Position numbers and translations under genes: made by a program
Origin: Argonema galeatum A003/A1
GTDB taxonomy: Bacteria; Cyanobacteriota; Cyanobacteriia; Cyanobacteriales; Aerosakkonemataceae
Reading direction: 5' to 3'
Length of the DNA: 64,000 nucleotides
Assembly (NCBI RefSeq): GCF_023333595.1
Contig: NZ_JAIQZM010000018.1
Location: 62,001 to 126,000 of the forward strand
Shown here: one piece after another, positions 62,580 through 64,000 of the stretch
Numbering within the stretch: the first letter of the stretch is position 1
Layout: every line of letters begins with the position of its first letter
Notes under the pieces: model-generated
The model's input: the letters and a program-made list of their open reading frames with translations, nothing else
Databases searched by the model: none
Told to the model about the DNA's origin: nothing

Positions 62580-63269
62580 ATGAACTCACCTATCAAAGCT
62601 GTTCAAGCTCCGTACTACGGAGATTCCTTTTACAGAACACCCCCTCCAGATTTGCCTTCCTTGTTGTTGAAGGAAAGGATTGTCTATTTCGGATTGCCGC
62701 TATTTTCATCTGACGAGATCAAAGCTCAAGTAGGTGTAGACGTAACCGAGTTAATCATTGCCCAACTGCTGTTTTTGCAATACGATGACCCGGAGAAGCC
62801 GATCTCCATCTACATCAATTCCACGGGTACGGCTTGGTATGGCGGCGATGCTATAGGCTTTGAAACGGAAGCCTTTGCGATCTGCGACACCCTTAATTAC
62901 ATCAAGCCTCCAGTCCATACCATCTGTATTGGTCAGGCTATGGGGACAGCGGCTATGATCTTATCAGCAGGAACGAAAGGGTGCAGAGCCAGTCTGCCTA
63001 ACGCTACGATCGTGCTGCATCACGCTCGCACTCGCGCTCGCGGTCAAGCGACAGACATTCAAATTCAAGCTAAGGAAGTCTTGGAAAACAAAAGGGCGAT
63101 ACTGGAGATTTTCTCTCAAAATACAGGCCAATCATCAGAGAAAATCGCCAAAGATATGGATCGGATGTTCTACATGACCCCCTACCAAGCCAAGGAATAC
63201 GGTTTGATCGATCGGGTTTTGGAAAGTCCTAAAGAACTTCCTCAACCAATTGCGGCTCTTCACGGTTAA
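62580..63269 (+). CDS. clpR: ClpR, inactive Clp protease subunit
   Basis: The 229-residue ClpP-family protein has the catalytic Ser replaced (IGQAMGTAAMIL where ClpP has [11 protein letters not shown]) and the catalytic Asp replaced (MDRMFYMT for MDRDFFMS), while a His is kept in VLHHARTRA. That is the ClpR pattern. In cyanobacteria ClpR combines with a ClpP to make a mixed core that works with ClpC (family knowledge). It lies 33 bases before clpP on the same strand. Confidence 0.92.
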   Translation: MNSPIKAVQAPYYGDSFYRTPPPDLPSLLLKERIVYFGLPLFSSDEIKAQVGVDVTELIIAQLLFLQYDDPEKPISIYINSTGTAWYGGDAIGFETEAFAICDTLNYIKPPVHTICIGQAMGTAAMILSAGTKGCRASLPNATIVLHHARTRARGQATDIQIQAKEVLENKRAILEIFSQNTGQSSEKIAKDMDRMFYMTPYQAKEYGLIDRVLESPKELPQPIAALHG

Positions 63270-63302
63270 GTTCTAGTTATTCGCTACAAGGAAGAAAGTT
63301 TT

Positions 63303-63923
63303 ATGCCCATTGGTGTCCCAAGAGTACCCTATCGGTTCCCAGGAGAGCCTTTCACCCAGTGGATTAATATCTACGAGCGCCTTGCTCTGGAAAGGATTGT
63401 CTTCTTAAGCGGAGAAATCAGCGATGGAATGGCTAATTCCATCATCGCTAGACTGCTCTATATGGATTCTGACGACCAAAGCAAGGATATTTATATCTAC
63501 ATCAACTCCCCCGGTGGTTCGGTTACGGCGGGTTTAGCTATCTACGACACCATGCAGCACGTTAAATCGCCTATCGTGACGATTTGCGTGGGTTTGGCAG
63601 CTTCGATGGGGTCTTTCCTGCTCACAGCTGGCAGCAAGGGGAAACGCTTGGCTTTACCCCACTCGCGGATTATGATCCACCAACCTTCTGGCGGTGCTAG
63701 GGGTCAAGCTACGGATATTGAGATTGAGGCTAGAGAAATCCTGCGGATTCGTCGCCAGTTGAATGATATCTACGCCCAAAAGACGGGTCAGCCTCTGCAA
63801 AGGATCGAGAAGGATATGGATCGCGACTTTTTCATGTCTGCTGAGGAAGCGAAAGAATACGGTTTGATCGATCGCGTCATTGAGGAGCGCTCTGCTGAAA
63901 TTAAAACCCCAGCAGTCGCATAA
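63303..63923 (+). CDS. clpP: ClpP catalytic subunit (ClpP3-like by context)
   Basis: The 206-residue protein has all three catalytic residues in [11 protein letters not shown] (Ser), [10 protein letters not shown] (His) and MDRDFFMS (Asp). The sequence [27 protein letters not shown] starts like cyanobacterial ClpP2/P3. The clpR gene just upstream suggests the ClpP3/ClpR complex; the paralogue number is inferred from context. Ribosome site AAGGAAG lies before ATG. Confidence 0.9.
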   Translation: MPIGVPRVPYRFPGEPFTQWINIYERLALERIVFLSGEISDGMANSIIARLLYMDSDDQSKDIYIYINSPGGSVTAGLAIYDTMQHVKSPIVTICVGLAASMGSFLLTAGSKGKRLALPHSRIMIHQPSGGARGQATDIEIEAREILRIRRQLNDIYAQKTGQPLQRIEKDMDRDFFMSAEEAKEYGLIDRVIEERSAEIKTPAVA

Positions 63924-64000
63924 CCTATCCAAAAAGGACTTACGCAATATTTCTTGTTACGCCCCCCTTTGCCCCCCCAGCCCCCCAAAGAAAGGGGGGA
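63924..64000. other. Window end, pyrimidine-rich stretch
   Basis: After the clpP stop a GCCCCCC...GGGGGG sequence begins, probably another GC-rich hairpin of the terminator-like family. It is cut by the window edge. Confidence 0.4.

Overview
The window looks like chromosome of a filamentous cyanobacterium, probably of the Oscillatoria/Microcoleus type (inference). The evidence is the very dense HIP1 octamer GCGATCGC, a ctaCDE/ctaAB respiratory oxidase cluster, a catalytically dead ClpR beside a ClpP, a CruA/CruP-type lycopene cyclase homologue, XisH/XisI, and several dispersed palindromic repeat families of the kind that crowd cyanobacterial intergenic DNA. No rRNA, tRNA or CRISPR array was recognised.

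Layout. 0-5.4 kb holds the start of a sigma-factor-like gene, a VOC/glyoxalase-like membrane protein, a GH3 (NagZ-like) hydrolase with a MuiA-family protein, and an M48 peptidase. 5.4-8.5 kb is a tight three-gene module (DUF262 protein, RecF/OLD-like ATPase with DUF3696, orphan protein) that looks like a defence system. 8.7-11.4 kb is one secreted tyrosinase with Calx-beta, CHRD and RTX parts. 12-19.7 kb is the aa3-type cytochrome oxidase cluster (ctaC, ctaD, ctaE leftward; ctaA, ctaB rightward) with a lone TnpB in the divergent promoter region. 20-27.3 kb holds a DUF29-like gene, a TPR-CHAT protease operon with a small protein and a membrane protein, and an Xre/RES toxin-antitoxin pair. 27-33.6 kb holds a TPS-domain exoprotein, a Drr-type ABC exporter, a cupin, an exported MsrB and a DUF29 protein.

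33.6-40.6 kb is a toxin-antitoxin and debris island: HicAB, a second HicB with a frameshifted HicA, MazEF-like, XisHI with a stop codon in xisH, a retropepsin-like pair, VapBC, and a vMAP-type NB-ARC protein whose 5' end is also present as a broken copy. 40.7-45.8 kb holds two duplicated coiled-coil proteins, a CruA/CruP homologue carrying an octamer microsatellite inside its reading frame, and a PAP2 phosphatase. 45.8-51.8 kb is an eroded stretch followed by a magnesium group (MgtA, a DUF6544-like protein, MgtC). 51.9-57.1 kb holds HemW, a PIN/TRAM protein and a von Willebrand A protein. 57.4-62.2 kb holds a giant DUF3160-LRR protein and an Rpn-type nuclease with LRR debris beyond it. The window closes with the clpR-clpP operon.

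The best candidates for undescribed biology are the DUF262/ATPase/orphan triad, the TPR-CHAT/small protein/membrane protein triad, the octamer repeats that are read in frame in two unrelated genes (possible phase switches), and the CHRD domain nested inside a Calx-beta domain of the tyrosinase. Family calls come from reading the sequence and remembered family patterns; no database search was run.
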